Position numbers and translations under genes: made by a program. Source: UBA6107 sp964459385 (GTDB lineage Bacteria; Chloroflexota; Anaerolineae; Anaerolineales; Anaerolineaceae). Taken from it: 64,000 bases of DNA. The notes beneath the pieces were generated by a model. The model was given only the letters and a program-made list of their open reading frames with translations, searched no databases and was not told where the DNA came from. Below are positions 15,890-24,605 of this stretch, one piece after another. The stretch spans positions 258,706 to 322,705 of the forward strand of contig CAYWLG010000002.1 in the NCBI GenBank assembly GCA_964459385.1, written 5' to 3'. The first letter of the stretch is position 1. The number at the start of each line of letters is the position of its first letter.

Positions 15890-16984
15890 ATGACCGCAGA
15901 TAAATCCTCAGACCTTAAAAAGCTGGGAAGTCAGATCCTACAACTAACACGGCCGGTTCTTGGCGTGTTGGTTGCGCTTTTTCTGATTTACAGGCTTTAT
16001 GTTGTTTTAGTAGTAGAACATCCCTACGGTCCAGATACCTGGACTCGTTTGTTAATTGCCGGCCTGATTTTAGGCGGCGTTTACGCGCTGATCGCCATTG
16101 GCTACACTCTCGTTTACGGTATTTTGTTTATGATCAATTTTGCTCATGGCGATGTAATGATGTTAGGCGCTTTTGCAGGCTATTTTGTCTTTGAAGGCCT
16201 AAACGCCATTAAAATCGGTTCCAGCAATTTTCTCAACGTGCAACCCGTGCTCTCAGTAATCGTCGCATTCATCGTTGGCATGGTTGTGGCCGCTGCCACC
16301 GGCTATTTTCTCGAAAAGATCGCTTATCGTCCGTTGCGCAAAGCTCCCCGTTTGGTGCCATTGATCAGTGCCATCGGCGCATCCATTTTCCTTGAGAATG
16401 CCGCTCAGTTGCTTTTCAGCCCACAGCTACGCAATTACACCAATCCGGATATTCTACGCCGGGGTGCGGGATGGACTCTTTTGATCAACAACAGCAACGT
16501 CGTTATTCCCTACACCGGCGTTTTTTCTTTTGTTTTATCGGTGGTGCTGCTCGTGCTGCTTTATACTGTGGTACGCAAGACCCGTCTCGGACGTGCCATG
16601 CGTGCGGTGGCTTTGGATAAGAAAACAGCCGCCCTCATGGGTGTTGATGTAGATCGCACCATCAGCCAGACCTTCATTCTCAGCGGTGCCCTGGCTGGGG
16701 CTGCCGGCGTGATGTTTGGCATTCATAATGGCCTGGTCTACTACTTCACCGGCTTCATTCCCGGCATCAAAGCCTTCACGGCGGCCGTGCTCGGCGGCAT
16801 CGGCAATCTGCCCGGCGCTATGGTCGGCGGCATGCTGCTGGGTGTGGTCGAATCAATGGGCCCCGCAGCTCTGGGCATCGATTTCCAGTTGAAAGATGTG
16901 CTGGCTTTTGTGATCTTGATCGTCATTCTGATCTTCAAACCCTCCGGTTTGTTGGGTGAATCACTGGCGGAGGAAAAAGTATGA
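15890..16984 (+). CDS. livH: Branched-chain amino acid ABC permease LivH
   Basis: One of two transmembrane subunits of the importer. The 364-residue protein has an N-terminal helix, then the LivH core with GGVYALIAIGYTLVYGILFMINFAHGD, RPLRKAPRLVPLISAIG, the MRAVALDKKTAALMGVDVD coupling segment (EAA-type loop) and the AVLGGIGNLPGAMVGG end. It is somewhat longer than usual because of about 60 extra N-terminal residues. The ATG at 15890 is chosen because upstream codons fall in the hairpin; no good ribosome binding site is present. Its stop overlaps livM (ATGA). Confidence 0.92.
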   Translation: MTADKSSDLKKLGSQILQLTRPVLGVLVALFLIYRLYVVLVVEHPYGPDTWTRLLIAGLILGGVYALIAIGYTLVYGILFMINFAHGDVMMLGAFAGYFVFEGLNAIKIGSSNFLNVQPVLSVIVAFIVGMVVAAATGYFLEKIAYRPLRKAPRLVPLISAIGASIFLENAAQLLFSPQLRNYTNPDILRRGAGWTLLINNSNVVIPYTGVFSFVLSVVLLVLLYTVVRKTRLGRAMRAVALDKKTAALMGVDVDRTISQTFILSGALAGAAGVMFGIHNGLVYYFTGFIPGIKAFTAAVLGGIGNLPGAMVGGMLLGVVESMGPAALGIDFQLKDVLAFVILIVILIFKPSGLLGESLAEEKV

Positions 16985-18567
16985 ACACAAAAATCCGCAA
17001 ACAAAGTGTTAATTCCGGTGTTGTCTTCGGCATCGTTTACCTGTTCTCCGTCTTGATCGGTTTCAACACCATTTTGGGCGGGCTGCTGCTCAAACCCTTC
17101 GGCATCAAAGTTTCCAGCACCCAACCCGACATTCCCGAAGTCATCGCTTTCATCGTTCTGATCGGCCTGTGGGCCGGCATCTCTGCCGCCCGCAGCCAGC
17201 GAGAAGAGTCTGCCAAAGTGCGGCTGCTTTCCAGCACGATCACCGGTGTGGTGATCGGCCTCTTCTCAGCCGTCACGGTCGCCATCTTCCAGATATTGCT
17301 GGCGAACAAGATCAACGTGCGCGATTATCTGGTGGTGCTTTCCTTCCCATTCATGCGCGCCTGTTCCTTTAAACTACCCGCCCTTGCCGCAGTGGCCGCC
17401 AATCTGGGCGCCTTTGTGGTGACTGCTGTAGCCGGTGGTTTGCTCGTCGATCTTTGGAATCTGACCGCTGTCGCCAAAGCCCGCGCCAAAACTGCCACAA
17501 CGGTCAAAGGATGGGTCACCAGCCTGCGCAGCGGCTCTTCGCTCAAAAAGAAGATCACCACCATCATTTTCTATGCCGCTATTTTTGGTCTCATCGTTCT
17601 TCTGCCCATGAAATGGGGCTCTTACTGGAACTACGTGTTCGGCATCGTCGGCCTCTATGTGATCCTTGGCCTGGGGCTGAACATCATCGTGGGCCTTTCA
17701 GGACAGTTGGTTCTGGGCTACATTGCCTTTTTCGCCATTGGTGCTTACACGATGGCTTTGCTCAATGCCCCCTTCCCACATGACCTGATGTGGGGCTTCT
17801 GGCCGGCTTTGGTGCTGGCTGTGATCGCCGCGGCGATCACCGGGCTAATTCTGGGTCTGCCCATCATGCGCTTGCGTGGGGATTATCTGGCCATTGTTAC
17901 CCTGGGCTTCGGCGAGATCATCCGCATTTTGCTCAAAAGCGATCTTCTCACCAGCTTCACCGGCGGCCCACGTGGTATTCAAAACATTCAAGGCCCCACC
18001 CTCTTTGGGCGAGCCTTTACCGACGTGGATTATATGTACCTGATCGTGCTGGCGGTGTGTCTATCCATGTACGTTTACAACCGTTTGCAGCACTCACGCA
18101 CAGGGCGTGCCTGGCTGGCCGTGCGCGAGGATGAGACCGTGGCCCGCGCCACCGGTGTCAACACCGCCCGCAGTAAACTGCTGGCCCTCATGATCGGTGC
18201 CGCATTCGCCGGTCTGGCTGGCGCCATCTATGCTGCCCGCAACCAGTTCACCGGCCCTGACGAGCACTCTCTCATGGCCTCGATCAATGTGTTGTGTTTG
18301 ATCATCGTGGGCGGTATGGGCAACATTCCCGGCGCTCTGTTGGGTGCTTTTGCCCTCAAAGGCCTGCCCGAATTGCTGCGTGAAGTGGAAAGTTATCGTA
18401 TGCTGGCCTTTGGTGCTTTGCTGGTGGTGATGATGTTGAGCCGTCCCGATGGCCTCATCCCTTCCAGACGCCCCACCTTGGAATTACCTGAAGAAGAGCC
18501 CGCCGCTGCCGACACAGGGGGAACCCCGGCGGGAGAAAAACCACCTGCGGAGGAAAAACATGGCTGA
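16981..18567 (+). CDS. livM: Branched-chain amino acid ABC permease LivM, with extended N-terminus
   Basis: Second transmembrane subunit. The LivM core (about residues 190-500) carries GLGLNIIVGLSGQLVLGYIAFFAIGAY, MRLRGDYLAIVTLGFGEIIR, FTGGPRGIQ, the VREDETVARATGVNT coupling loop and IVGGMGNIPGALLGAF. Ahead of it lie about 180 residues with roughly four additional hydrophobic helices and a basic loop, which the E. coli protein (about 425 residues) has only in part. The C-terminal tail is Pro/Glu/Ala rich. It overlaps livH by four bases and livG by eight. Confidence 0.92.
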   Translation: MNTKIRKQSVNSGVVFGIVYLFSVLIGFNTILGGLLLKPFGIKVSSTQPDIPEVIAFIVLIGLWAGISAARSQREESAKVRLLSSTITGVVIGLFSAVTVAIFQILLANKINVRDYLVVLSFPFMRACSFKLPALAAVAANLGAFVVTAVAGGLLVDLWNLTAVAKARAKTATTVKGWVTSLRSGSSLKKKITTIIFYAAIFGLIVLLPMKWGSYWNYVFGIVGLYVILGLGLNIIVGLSGQLVLGYIAFFAIGAYTMALLNAPFPHDLMWGFWPALVLAVIAAAITGLILGLPIMRLRGDYLAIVTLGFGEIIRILLKSDLLTSFTGGPRGIQNIQGPTLFGRAFTDVDYMYLIVLAVCLSMYVYNRLQHSRTGRAWLAVREDETVARATGVNTARSKLLALMIGAAFAGLAGAIYAARNQFTGPDEHSLMASINVLCLIIVGGMGNIPGALLGAFALKGLPELLREVESYRMLAFGALLVVMMLSRPDGLIPSRRPTLELPEEEPAAADTGGTPAGEKPPAEEKHG

Positions 18568-19363
18568 GAACATCATCGAAACCCGTCAGGTGACCAAGAT
18601 CTTCGGCGGTCTGACGGCTGTAAACAAGGTTGACCTGGACATTGAGAAGGGCAGCATCTTCTCGATCATCGGCCCCAATGGCGCCGGCAAAACCACTTTT
18701 TTCAATTGCATCTCTGGTTTTTACACCCCAGATCATGGCACCGTCACTTATGAAGGCCAGAATCTGAAAGGCAAATCTACCGATGCCATTGCGGCGATGG
18801 GCATTTCACGCACTTACCAGAATATTCGCCTTTTCTCTGGCCTGACCACCATTGAAAACGTCATGGTCGGCCAGCACTGCCGCCTAAAGGAAAACTGGCT
18901 GGATGCGGTCTTACAGACTCGCCGTTACAAAAATGAAGAAAAGGCCTCCATTCAGGAAAGCGTGAAATGGTTGAACTTTGTCGGCCTCAAAGGCATGGGC
19001 AATACCCCCGCCCGCTCGATGCCCTACGGCGCCCAGCGCCGCCTCGAGATCGCCCGCGCCCTCGCCAACCATCCGCACCTGCTGCTTTTGGATGAGCCGA
19101 CCGCCGGGATGAACCCGCAGGAGACCATCGAGATGACCACCCTCATCCGCCGCCTACGTGATGAATTTGGCATCTCGGTCATCCTCATCGAACATGATAT
19201 GCACGTTGTCATGGAAATCTCCGACCAAATCGCTGTGCTTGACTTTGGGCAAAAGATTGCCGATGGCACGCCAAAAGAGATTCAGGCTAACCCGCGCGTG
19301 ATCGAGGCCTATCTCGGCCCCGGTGGTGCTGCCTTGGCCAAAAAATACAGCAGGAAGAAATAG
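18560..19363 (+). CDS. livG: Branched-chain amino acid ABC transporter ATP-binding protein LivG
   Basis: ATPase subunit of 267 residues: Walker A GPNGAGKTT, the LivG-specific GISRTYQNIRLFSGLT segment, a family-typical signature region MPYGAQRRLEIARAL (in place of LSGGQ), Walker B LLLLDEPTAGMNPQE and the switch HDMHVVM. It hydrolyses ATP with LivF to drive uptake. The ATG at 18560 has GCGGAGG seven bases upstream and lies within the end of livM, implying translational coupling. Confidence 0.94.
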   Translation: MAENIIETRQVTKIFGGLTAVNKVDLDIEKGSIFSIIGPNGAGKTTFFNCISGFYTPDHGTVTYEGQNLKGKSTDAIAAMGISRTYQNIRLFSGLTTIENVMVGQHCRLKENWLDAVLQTRRYKNEEKASIQESVKWLNFVGLKGMGNTPARSMPYGAQRRLEIARALANHPHLLLLDEPTAGMNPQETIEMTTLIRRLRDEFGISVILIEHDMHVVMEISDQIAVLDFGQKIADGTPKEIQANPRVIEAYLGPGGAALAKKYSRKK

Positions 19364-19365
19364 CC

Positions 19366-20085
19366 ATGATACTAACAGTAGACAATATCAACGTACATTA
19401 CGGCGCCATCCAGGCACTGCGCGGTGTCAGTTTTAACTTAAATGAAGGCGAGATCGTTACGCTCATTGGCGCCAACGGAGCCGGCAAATCGACCAGCCTG
19501 AACACCATCTCCGGTCTGCTGCGGCCCACCACCGGTACCATCACCTATGACGGTACCGATATCACTCAGGTGGCTCCGCCCGAGATCGTGCGCCGCGGCT
19601 TGATTCAGGTGCCCGAAGGCCGCAAAATCTTCGCTTCGATGACCGTGTGGGAAAACCTTGAAATGGGTGCCTACCTGAACAGCGACAGCAAAAAGATTGA
19701 CGAGTTGCTTGAAAAAGCCTTTGAACGCTTTCCGCGCTTAAAAGAACGCCGCAATCAAAAAGGCGGCACACTTTCAGGCGGTGAACAGCAGATGCTGGCG
19801 ATCGCCCGCGGGCTGATGGCCAACCCCCGTGTACTGCTGTTGGATGAACCTTCGATGGGTCTCTCTCCGATCATGGTGGAGCAGATCTTCGATACCATCC
19901 GCGAGATCAATCAGTCAGGCACCAGCATTTTGCTGGTGGAACAGAACGCTTTGATGGCCCTTTCGATTGCCGATCGTGGTTACGTGCTCGACACCGGCCG
20001 GGTAGCCCTTGAAGGCCCCGCCGATGACCTGCTCCACAACCCGGTGGTCATCAACGCATACCTTGGTGGAAATCCCGACGAGTAA
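19366..20085 (+). CDS. livF: Branched-chain amino acid ABC transporter ATP-binding protein LivF
   Basis: Second ATPase subunit of 239 residues, with VHYGAIQALRGVSF, Walker A GANGAGKST, GLIQVPEGRKIFASMTVWENLEMG, signature LSGGEQQMLAIARGL, Walker B LLLDEPSMGLSP and the C-terminal YVLDTGRVALEGPADDL typical of LivF. It starts two bases after the livG stop, completing a five-gene importer in one operon. A strong terminator follows. Confidence 0.95.
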   Translation: MILTVDNINVHYGAIQALRGVSFNLNEGEIVTLIGANGAGKSTSLNTISGLLRPTTGTITYDGTDITQVAPPEIVRRGLIQVPEGRKIFASMTVWENLEMGAYLNSDSKKIDELLEKAFERFPRLKERRNQKGGTLSGGEQQMLAIARGLMANPRVLLLDEPSMGLSPIMVEQIFDTIREINQSGTSILLVEQNALMALSIADRGYVLDTGRVALEGPADDLLHNPVVINAYLGGNPDE

Positions 20086-20118
20086 AGCCAACTTGTCGAT
20101 TTCTCTCCTTTTGAACGA

Positions 20119-20190
20119 CCCGGTTTGAAAAAACCGGGCCGCTGCGTCATGGCAGGTATAACAACAGCTCCTCTTTTGAGGAGCTGTTTT
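20119..20190 (+). terminator. Tandem hairpins ending the Liv operon
   Basis: A first hairpin CCCGGTTT / AAACCGGG (20119-20138) is followed by a perfect 11-bp stem AACAGCTCCTC / GAGGAGCTGTT (20163-20188) with a TTTT loop and TTTTCATTT after it. Confidence 0.85.
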
Positions 20191-20223
20191 CATTTCTTGG
20201 TATTTCACAATTCCGCGAAGAAA

Positions 20224-20871
20224 CTAAGCGGTTCTTTCTTCAAAAGCATCGCTGATCTCTCCCAGCATTTGCTTCCAAATATCGGGACGCGCTTTTTTGC
20301 AGTTCATGAGCAGATTCATGACCGGGGCAGCCGGCTGAGCGAAAGCCAGTTCGCGCACCTTGGCCGGGCAGATGTAAGGGGTTGAAAATGCGGCAGCGGC
20401 CTCCCCTTCCACGGGCATCAGCCAGTTGCTCGATGCCAGCCCGCCTTCGACCAGCTCAATGATCTTTTCCCAGGGTTTGGCGCGATCTTCCACCAAAATG
20501 TTGTACATGATGTTCTTCACGCTGTAATCGCCCGGTACGGCGTAGGCCTGGCTGCACACGAACAAAACAGCCGTTTCCAGTGTGAACCCATTCCAATTCG
20601 AGGGTCTGCCCGTGGGGCGAATCACCAGGCGGGTGGTTTCTCTCAACCCGAACATTTTCTTGCTCTGCGTGAGATCGAGGCTGAGGGCGCCTTCTTCTTC
20701 GCTGGCTAAAATGGCGGCAGCACAGATCAGCTTGGCCAGTGCCAGACCATCTACATTCCCATCGCTACTCAAGAGCGCAAGTTTATTCGGCCCACTTGAT
20801 TCGGGGGCAAATTTCTCTCCATTGAGGAGGATGTATTCAGTTGGTGTAAATGAATAATCGGTTAACCCCAT
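20224..20871 (-). CDS. Hypothetical cytoplasmic protein, 215 aa
   Basis: No family was recognised with confidence. The protein has no signal peptide or membrane helix. An Ala/Leu-rich helix (LAKLICAAAILASEEEGALS) near residue 45, followed by a long helical C-terminal half, is faintly reminiscent of GPP34-like helical proteins, but this is a weak impression. The start was set at ATG 20871 (MGLTDYSFT), close behind AGGGA; an in-frame TTG 11 codons upstream (20904) is an alternative. The gene is convergent with the Liv operon and diverges from a PadR gene. Confidence 0.6.
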   Translation of the reverse strand: MGLTDYSFTPTEYILLNGEKFAPESSGPNKLALLSSDGNVDGLALAKLICAAAILASEEEGALSLDLTQSKKMFGLRETTRLVIRPTGRPSNWNGFTLETAVLFVCSQAYAVPGDYSVKNIMYNILVEDRAKPWEKIIELVEGGLASSNWLMPVEGEAAAAFSTPYICPAKVRELAFAQPAAPVMNLLMNCKKARPDIWKQMLGEISDAFEERTA

Positions 20872-21092
20872 AGTTCCCTGCTTCTTGACCTTCTCATCCG
20901 ACAAAACACTACTTCAAAAAACCAACACAATAATTAAACTAAGATTATAAGCGAAAACTGCCTTGTGTAGACAGGTGAACTCTAAAACATTAAATTTTCG
21001 GGTATTAGTAGAAATTACCCTTGTACAACAATATTATAACCACTTTGATTAAATTCCTGTCTGTCGATTTTACACCATTAGAAGTTACGGAG

Positions 21093-21140
21093 TTGACAAA
21101 GGCTTTCTAATTTGTTATTATATCTATAGCTGATATATCA
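21093..21140 (+). promoter_or_regulatory. PadR-1 promoter with palindromic operator
   Basis: A perfect TTGACA (21093-21098), 17 bases, TATTAT (21116-21121). The palindrome TGATATATCA (21131-21140) sits at the transcription start, flanked by ATATC and GATAT half-sites, a likely binding site for the PadR protein itself. The 252-base gap 20905-21156 otherwise holds only AT-rich sequence. Confidence 0.65.
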
Positions 21141-21156
21141 GAAATGGATATAGTAT

Positions 21157-21522
21157 ATGAAATCTCAAACAAAAGAAATCGACCCAATGACCACCAATGT
21201 TTTTCAGATCTTATTGGCCCTTGCCGAGGAAGACCAGCATGGATACCGCATCATGCAGACGGTACAGCAAAACTCAGAAGGCAAATTTAACATCGGGCCG
21301 GGCACTTTATATGGGGCCATCAAACGCTTGCTCGAGGATGGTTGGATCGAAGAATCAGGGGAACGCCCCGACCCCAGCCTGGATGATGAGCGCCGTCGCT
21401 ATTATCACCTCACCGGGCGCGGACGCCAGGCGCTAAACAGTGAACTCCTCCGTTTGGATACCCTGCTCAAGCGGGCAAAAGCCCTGCATCTGCTCCCCAC
21501 AGTGGAGGCCAATCAGCTATGA
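21157..21522 (+). CDS. PadR family transcriptional regulator
   Basis: A 121-residue winged-helix regulator of the short PadR type (PF03551): TNVFQILLALAEEDQHGYRIMQ, the wing-region GPGTLYGAIKRLLEDGWIEES, then ERRRYYHLTGRGRQALNSEL and a short C-terminal helix for dimerisation. Such proteins usually repress their own operon and are displaced by a small molecule. Translation could also begin at the ATG 10 codons downstream (21187). It overlaps the next gene by four bases (ATGA), so the two form one unit. Confidence 0.9.
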   Translation: MKSQTKEIDPMTTNVFQILLALAEEDQHGYRIMQTVQQNSEGKFNIGPGTLYGAIKRLLEDGWIEESGERPDPSLDDERRRYYHLTGRGRQALNSELLRLDTLLKRAKALHLLPTVEANQL

Positions 21523-22124
21523 AAGACGCAATAACTCCTCCCGCCCGCGAAACGTTCTTTTTCAAACTCTGTCACCTGATGGCCCGCTTTTATCCGGCTG
21601 ATTTTCGCCGCGAGTTTGAAAGTGAACTGCTGCAAGTCACCCAAACGGCCTTACAACACAATAGCGCAGCCTCTGCACTGCGCTGGAAACTGAACTGGCT
21701 AAACGACCTGGCTGTTTCGGTTTTGAAAGAAAGATTGAACGAAAGGAAAAAAACAATGAATAAGAAATATCTACCCGCTATTTTAGGATTAACCCTTTTG
21801 CTCCTCTGGCTGGTTTTCGTCGGCTTCAGCTTTGCGAAACCACTTTTCAGCCTGCCCTATCCAGACCCAACCCTTTGGCTTCTGGGTGAATCCCCCCGCC
21901 AGGTGGCCATGCAGGCAATAAACCTCTTTGTGTTGTTCACACCCCTGATTGCTTTCCTGATCGCTTTTCTACCCTACCTGAAAATAACCCGTTCGGGGCA
22001 AGAAGGCCAGTTGGCCGTGATCCATATTCTCAAAGCGGAATCGCTCAATCGGGTTGCTATTCTAAGCACTTTTATCTTCTCATTTGCCTGGGTATGCTTG
22101 TTTCTCTTCGCACGGTTGTTATAA
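21519..22124 (+). CDS. Membrane protein co-translated with PadR-1
   Basis: A 201-residue protein. The N-terminal segment CHLMARFYPADFRREFESELLQV resembles the short cytoplasmic stretch found before permeases encoded next to PadR regulators. It is followed by a basic linker and three membrane helices (about residues 85-105, 130-155, 175-200). No FtsX or MacB domain is present, so it may be a reduced or partner subunit. Its role is unknown; the ATGA overlap ties it to the PadR regulator. Confidence 0.65.
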   Translation: MKDAITPPARETFFFKLCHLMARFYPADFRREFESELLQVTQTALQHNSAASALRWKLNWLNDLAVSVLKERLNERKKTMNKKYLPAILGLTLLLLWLVFVGFSFAKPLFSLPYPDPTLWLLGESPRQVAMQAINLFVLFTPLIAFLIAFLPYLKITRSGQEGQLAVIHILKAESLNRVAILSTFIFSFAWVCLFLFARLL

Positions 22125-22137
22125 CCCCCCCATTCGA

Positions 22138-22168
22138 ACAAACAGCCAGGCCAACATCGGTCTGGCTG
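22138..22168. terminator. Possible weak terminator between convergent genes
   Basis: Inverted repeat ACAGCCAG / CTGGCTGT around a 13-base loop, between the PadR-linked membrane gene and the VOC gene. It has no clear T-run on the plus side. Confidence 0.4.
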
Positions 22169-22177
22169 TCACTTAAT

Positions 22178-22594
22178 TTATCTTGTGGCAAGCGGATGAT
22201 CTTCATTCAACTGCAGTAGGTCCCACAGATTGCCATAAAGGTCTTCAAAAACGGCCACCCAACCGTACTCAGCCTGTTTGGGCTCACGCACAAACTTGAT
22301 GCCCTTGGCGAGCATCGCATTGTAATCGCGCCAGAAATCATCACTGTTCAAAAAAAGGAAAACCCTGCCCCCCGTTTGGTTGCCTACAAAAGGTTGCTGC
22401 TCCGGTTTTGACGCTCTAGCCAGCAGCAGGGTGCAACCCGTAGAGTTGGGAGGGGCCACGACCACCCAGCGTTTATCCTGTTCCGGTTGGTAGGTATCTT
22501 CGATCAGCTCAAAATCAAGCTTATGCAGATAAAAATCCAGCGCTTCGTCATAATCACGCACCACCAGCGCCACGTGCACAAGAGATTGTTTCAT
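22178..22594 (-). CDS. VOC superfamily (glyoxalase/bleomycin-resistance fold) protein
   Basis: A 138-residue protein with two beta-alpha-beta-beta-beta modules. It starts KQSLVHVALVVRDYDEALDFYLHKLDFEL, with a metal-type histidine in VHVALVV, and ends FREPKQAEYGWVAVFEDLYGNLWDLLQ with a terminal-module Glu (VFED) as the second metal ligand. Members include glyoxalases, dioxygenases and drug-binding proteins; this one cannot be assigned further. It lies 13 bases after the membrane gene upstream and is probably in the same transcript. Confidence 0.85.
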   Translation of the reverse strand: MKQSLVHVALVVRDYDEALDFYLHKLDFELIEDTYQPEQDKRWVVVAPPNSTGCTLLLARASKPEQQPFVGNQTGGRVFLFLNSDDFWRDYNAMLAKGIKFVREPKQAEYGWVAVFEDLYGNLWDLLQLNEDHPLATR

Positions 22595-22607
22595 ATCACC
22601 TCAAAGC

Positions 22608-23456
22608 CTATTTTAGGGCCTCTTCCCTTTTCGTTGACAGATAAACGATCAGCATCAAAGCAAGTAAACCAGCCCCCACGATCACCCAAATATTCATATC
22701 GATCAACTGGGTAATTCCGCTACCCCTTTTGATGCCATTAACCAAAATATCTGTTTTGTACCATCCCCTTGATCGGTACTCCACGGGGTTCATCATCCCA
22801 TAAAGGGTCGTGGCCAACCCCAGGCTCGTTACGATGAACCATACACCCCCACCTTTGCGGCCAGAATCGTTGTTCAGCACGTATGCCAGCAAAAAATAGA
22901 AAACGAGCAACCAAATCGTCAAACCGCTGTTGACGCCGTGCAGGGCACGCATTACAAGCATATACAGTCGCGGAGAAGTTGACGCCAGTGGGATCGCCTG
23001 AAAAAGGATAAAGATCACTGCCAATAAAATTGACAGCACTTTCTCTTTGGCCCCCATGCGCCTGGCAAACACCCACACGGGAATGACCACCACGATCACC
23101 AAAATCACCCCCCAGGCAATGATGCGCTGCAGCAAGGAGAAGAACGACTGCATGGAGAAAGAGATGGGACGCACATATCCCAACAGGAGTTCAATCGCCA
23201 GAACCGCCAGGGTAACCGTCAGCATCCAGTAAGGCAAATGATTTGAGAGAATTCGTTTTCGCCTTTCGATTAACCAAAACACAAAGAACAACACGATCAT
23301 CAGCTGGTATGCAGCGAATAACCAGGGGTCATATTCCACCAGCCAGGAACCTCTTCCTTTAACAAGAAGCAGTGAAAATTGGTTTGCCATTACTGGCAAC
23401 AGCATTAGTAAGTAAAGATAAGCCAACCCTTTTGAAGTCTTCGGTAATTGTAGCAA
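22608..23456 (-). CDS. Hypothetical integral membrane protein, 282 aa
   Basis: Eight predicted hydrophobic helices spread over the whole length with short loops and a charged C-terminus (STKREEALK). No transporter or enzyme motif was recognised. It starts with TTG at 23456, five bases after AAGGAGG, so the non-ATG start is well supported. The VOC gene follows 13 bases downstream. Function unknown. Confidence 0.7.
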   Translation of the reverse strand: MLQLPKTSKGLAYLYLLMLLPVMANQFSLLLVKGRGSWLVEYDPWLFAAYQLMIVLFFVFWLIERRKRILSNHLPYWMLTVTLAVLAIELLLGYVRPISFSMQSFFSLLQRIIAWGVILVIVVVIPVWVFARRMGAKEKVLSILLAVIFILFQAIPLASTSPRLYMLVMRALHGVNSGLTIWLLVFYFLLAYVLNNDSGRKGGGVWFIVTSLGLATTLYGMMNPVEYRSRGWYKTDILVNGIKRGSGITQLIDMNIWVIVGAGLLALMLIVYLSTKREEALK

Positions 23457-23595
23457 CTCGGCCTCCTTGTTGAATACCTGCTCAAAAATGAAGTAATAGA
23501 GCCATGCCTAGCCCACACAAAACCCAGAAGAAAATGCCAGTTACTTTAATTTTAGTGGTTTTTTGCAATTATTTTGCAAATTTTAAACGTTTTTT

Positions 23596-23636
23596 ACGCC
23601 CCTTTTGCAGGCAAAAAAGCAAAAGGCGTGTAAAAT
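23596..23636 (+). promoter_or_regulatory. Inverted repeat and -10-like box before the methyltransferase
   Basis: ACGCC CC TTTTGC (23596-23608) pairs with GCAAAA GGCGT (23619-23629), an 11-bp stem with a two-base bulge, directly followed by TAAAAT (23631-23636). It may be an operator over the promoter or a hairpin. No gene is seen in the 253-base gap. Confidence 0.45.
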
Positions 23637-23709
23637 TACTCGTTAGTTGCAGCAACCATCTACAATGACATTCAAGACAATTCAATAATTTCTTCAAAGG
23701 GGTTGTTTC

Positions 23710-24459
23710 ATGACCGATACCTATTATGACGATCTGGCCGGGTATTACCGATTAATGTACGCCAATTGGGAGGTCAGTGTTCATCGTCAAGCGAGAATGC
23801 TGGACGAAGTCATCCAAAAATACGGCCAGCCCAAAACGGCCAGCCTCCTTGATGTGGCCTGCGGCATTGGCACCCAGTGCATCGGTCTGGCGGAATTAGG
23901 CTATTCTCTAACCGCCTCAGATCTGTCACTACCAGAGGTGAAACTGGCCGAAAAAGAGGCGCTCAAGCGCGGATTACAAATTCATTTTCATGTGGCCGAT
24001 ATGCGCCAGGTATGGCAAACCTACCAAAAAGAGTTTGATGTGGTCATGGCTCTGGATAACTCCATCCCACACCTTTTGTCTGACGAAGAGATTTTGCAGG
24101 CGCTCACTGGCTTTTATCGCTGCACCCGCCCCGGCGGACTGTGCCTGATCAGCGTGCGTGACTATGCGCAAATCGAGAAGACGCCAATAAAAATTAACCC
24201 GCGCACCATTCACTCAACCCCTGAGGGCCAGATCGTGCTCTGTGATGTGTGGCGCTTCGACGGACCGTGTTACGAGATGACCACCTACGTGATCGAAGAT
24301 ACTGGCAGAAAAAAGGCCGAAACCCACGTCATTCGCGGGGGTAAGTATTACTGTGTAGAGCTCCCCACCCTCGAACGATTGCTGAAGCAAGCCGGATTTC
24401 GTTCGGTGATCACCGATACAGAATCTTTCTTCCAGCCATTATTGATCGCCACAAAATAA
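23710..24459 (+). CDS. Class I SAM-dependent methyltransferase
   Basis: A 249-residue soluble enzyme with the Rossmann-type SAM motif LLDVACGIGTQCIGLAELGYSLTASDLS near residue 46, a second acidic motif in HFHVADMRQ and motif IV region FDVVMALDNSIPHL. It resembles methyltransferases acting on small molecules (glycine/sarcosine N-methyltransferase-like architecture), but the acceptor is unknown. AGGGG lies before the ATG. It stands alone between two divergent or separate units. Confidence 0.85.
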   Translation: MTDTYYDDLAGYYRLMYANWEVSVHRQARMLDEVIQKYGQPKTASLLDVACGIGTQCIGLAELGYSLTASDLSLPEVKLAEKEALKRGLQIHFHVADMRQVWQTYQKEFDVVMALDNSIPHLLSDEEILQALTGFYRCTRPGGLCLISVRDYAQIEKTPIKINPRTIHSTPEGQIVLCDVWRFDGPCYEMTTYVIEDTGRKKAETHVIRGGKYYCVELPTLERLLKQAGFRSVITDTESFFQPLLIATK

Positions 24460-24481
24460 ATTTTCCTGCGCCTGTTTTAAA

Positions 24482-24511
24482 ATCGCTTTACTCTCAATTT
24501 TGTAAAGCGAT
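24482..24511. repeat. Perfect inverted repeat after the methyltransferase gene
   Basis: ATCGCTTTAC (24482-24491) and GTAAAGCGAT (24502-24511) around ten bases, without a following T-run. It could be a weak terminator or an operator for the sensor gene; TATAAT at 24536-24541 follows. Confidence 0.5.
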
Positions 24512-24605
24512 AGTATTCAATATTGACTGATTCGCTATAATAATAAGGAGCAGTTTTTTATTTGTGTGATTTTATTGTCGCCATTTTTTATATCAGGAAA
24601 ACAAA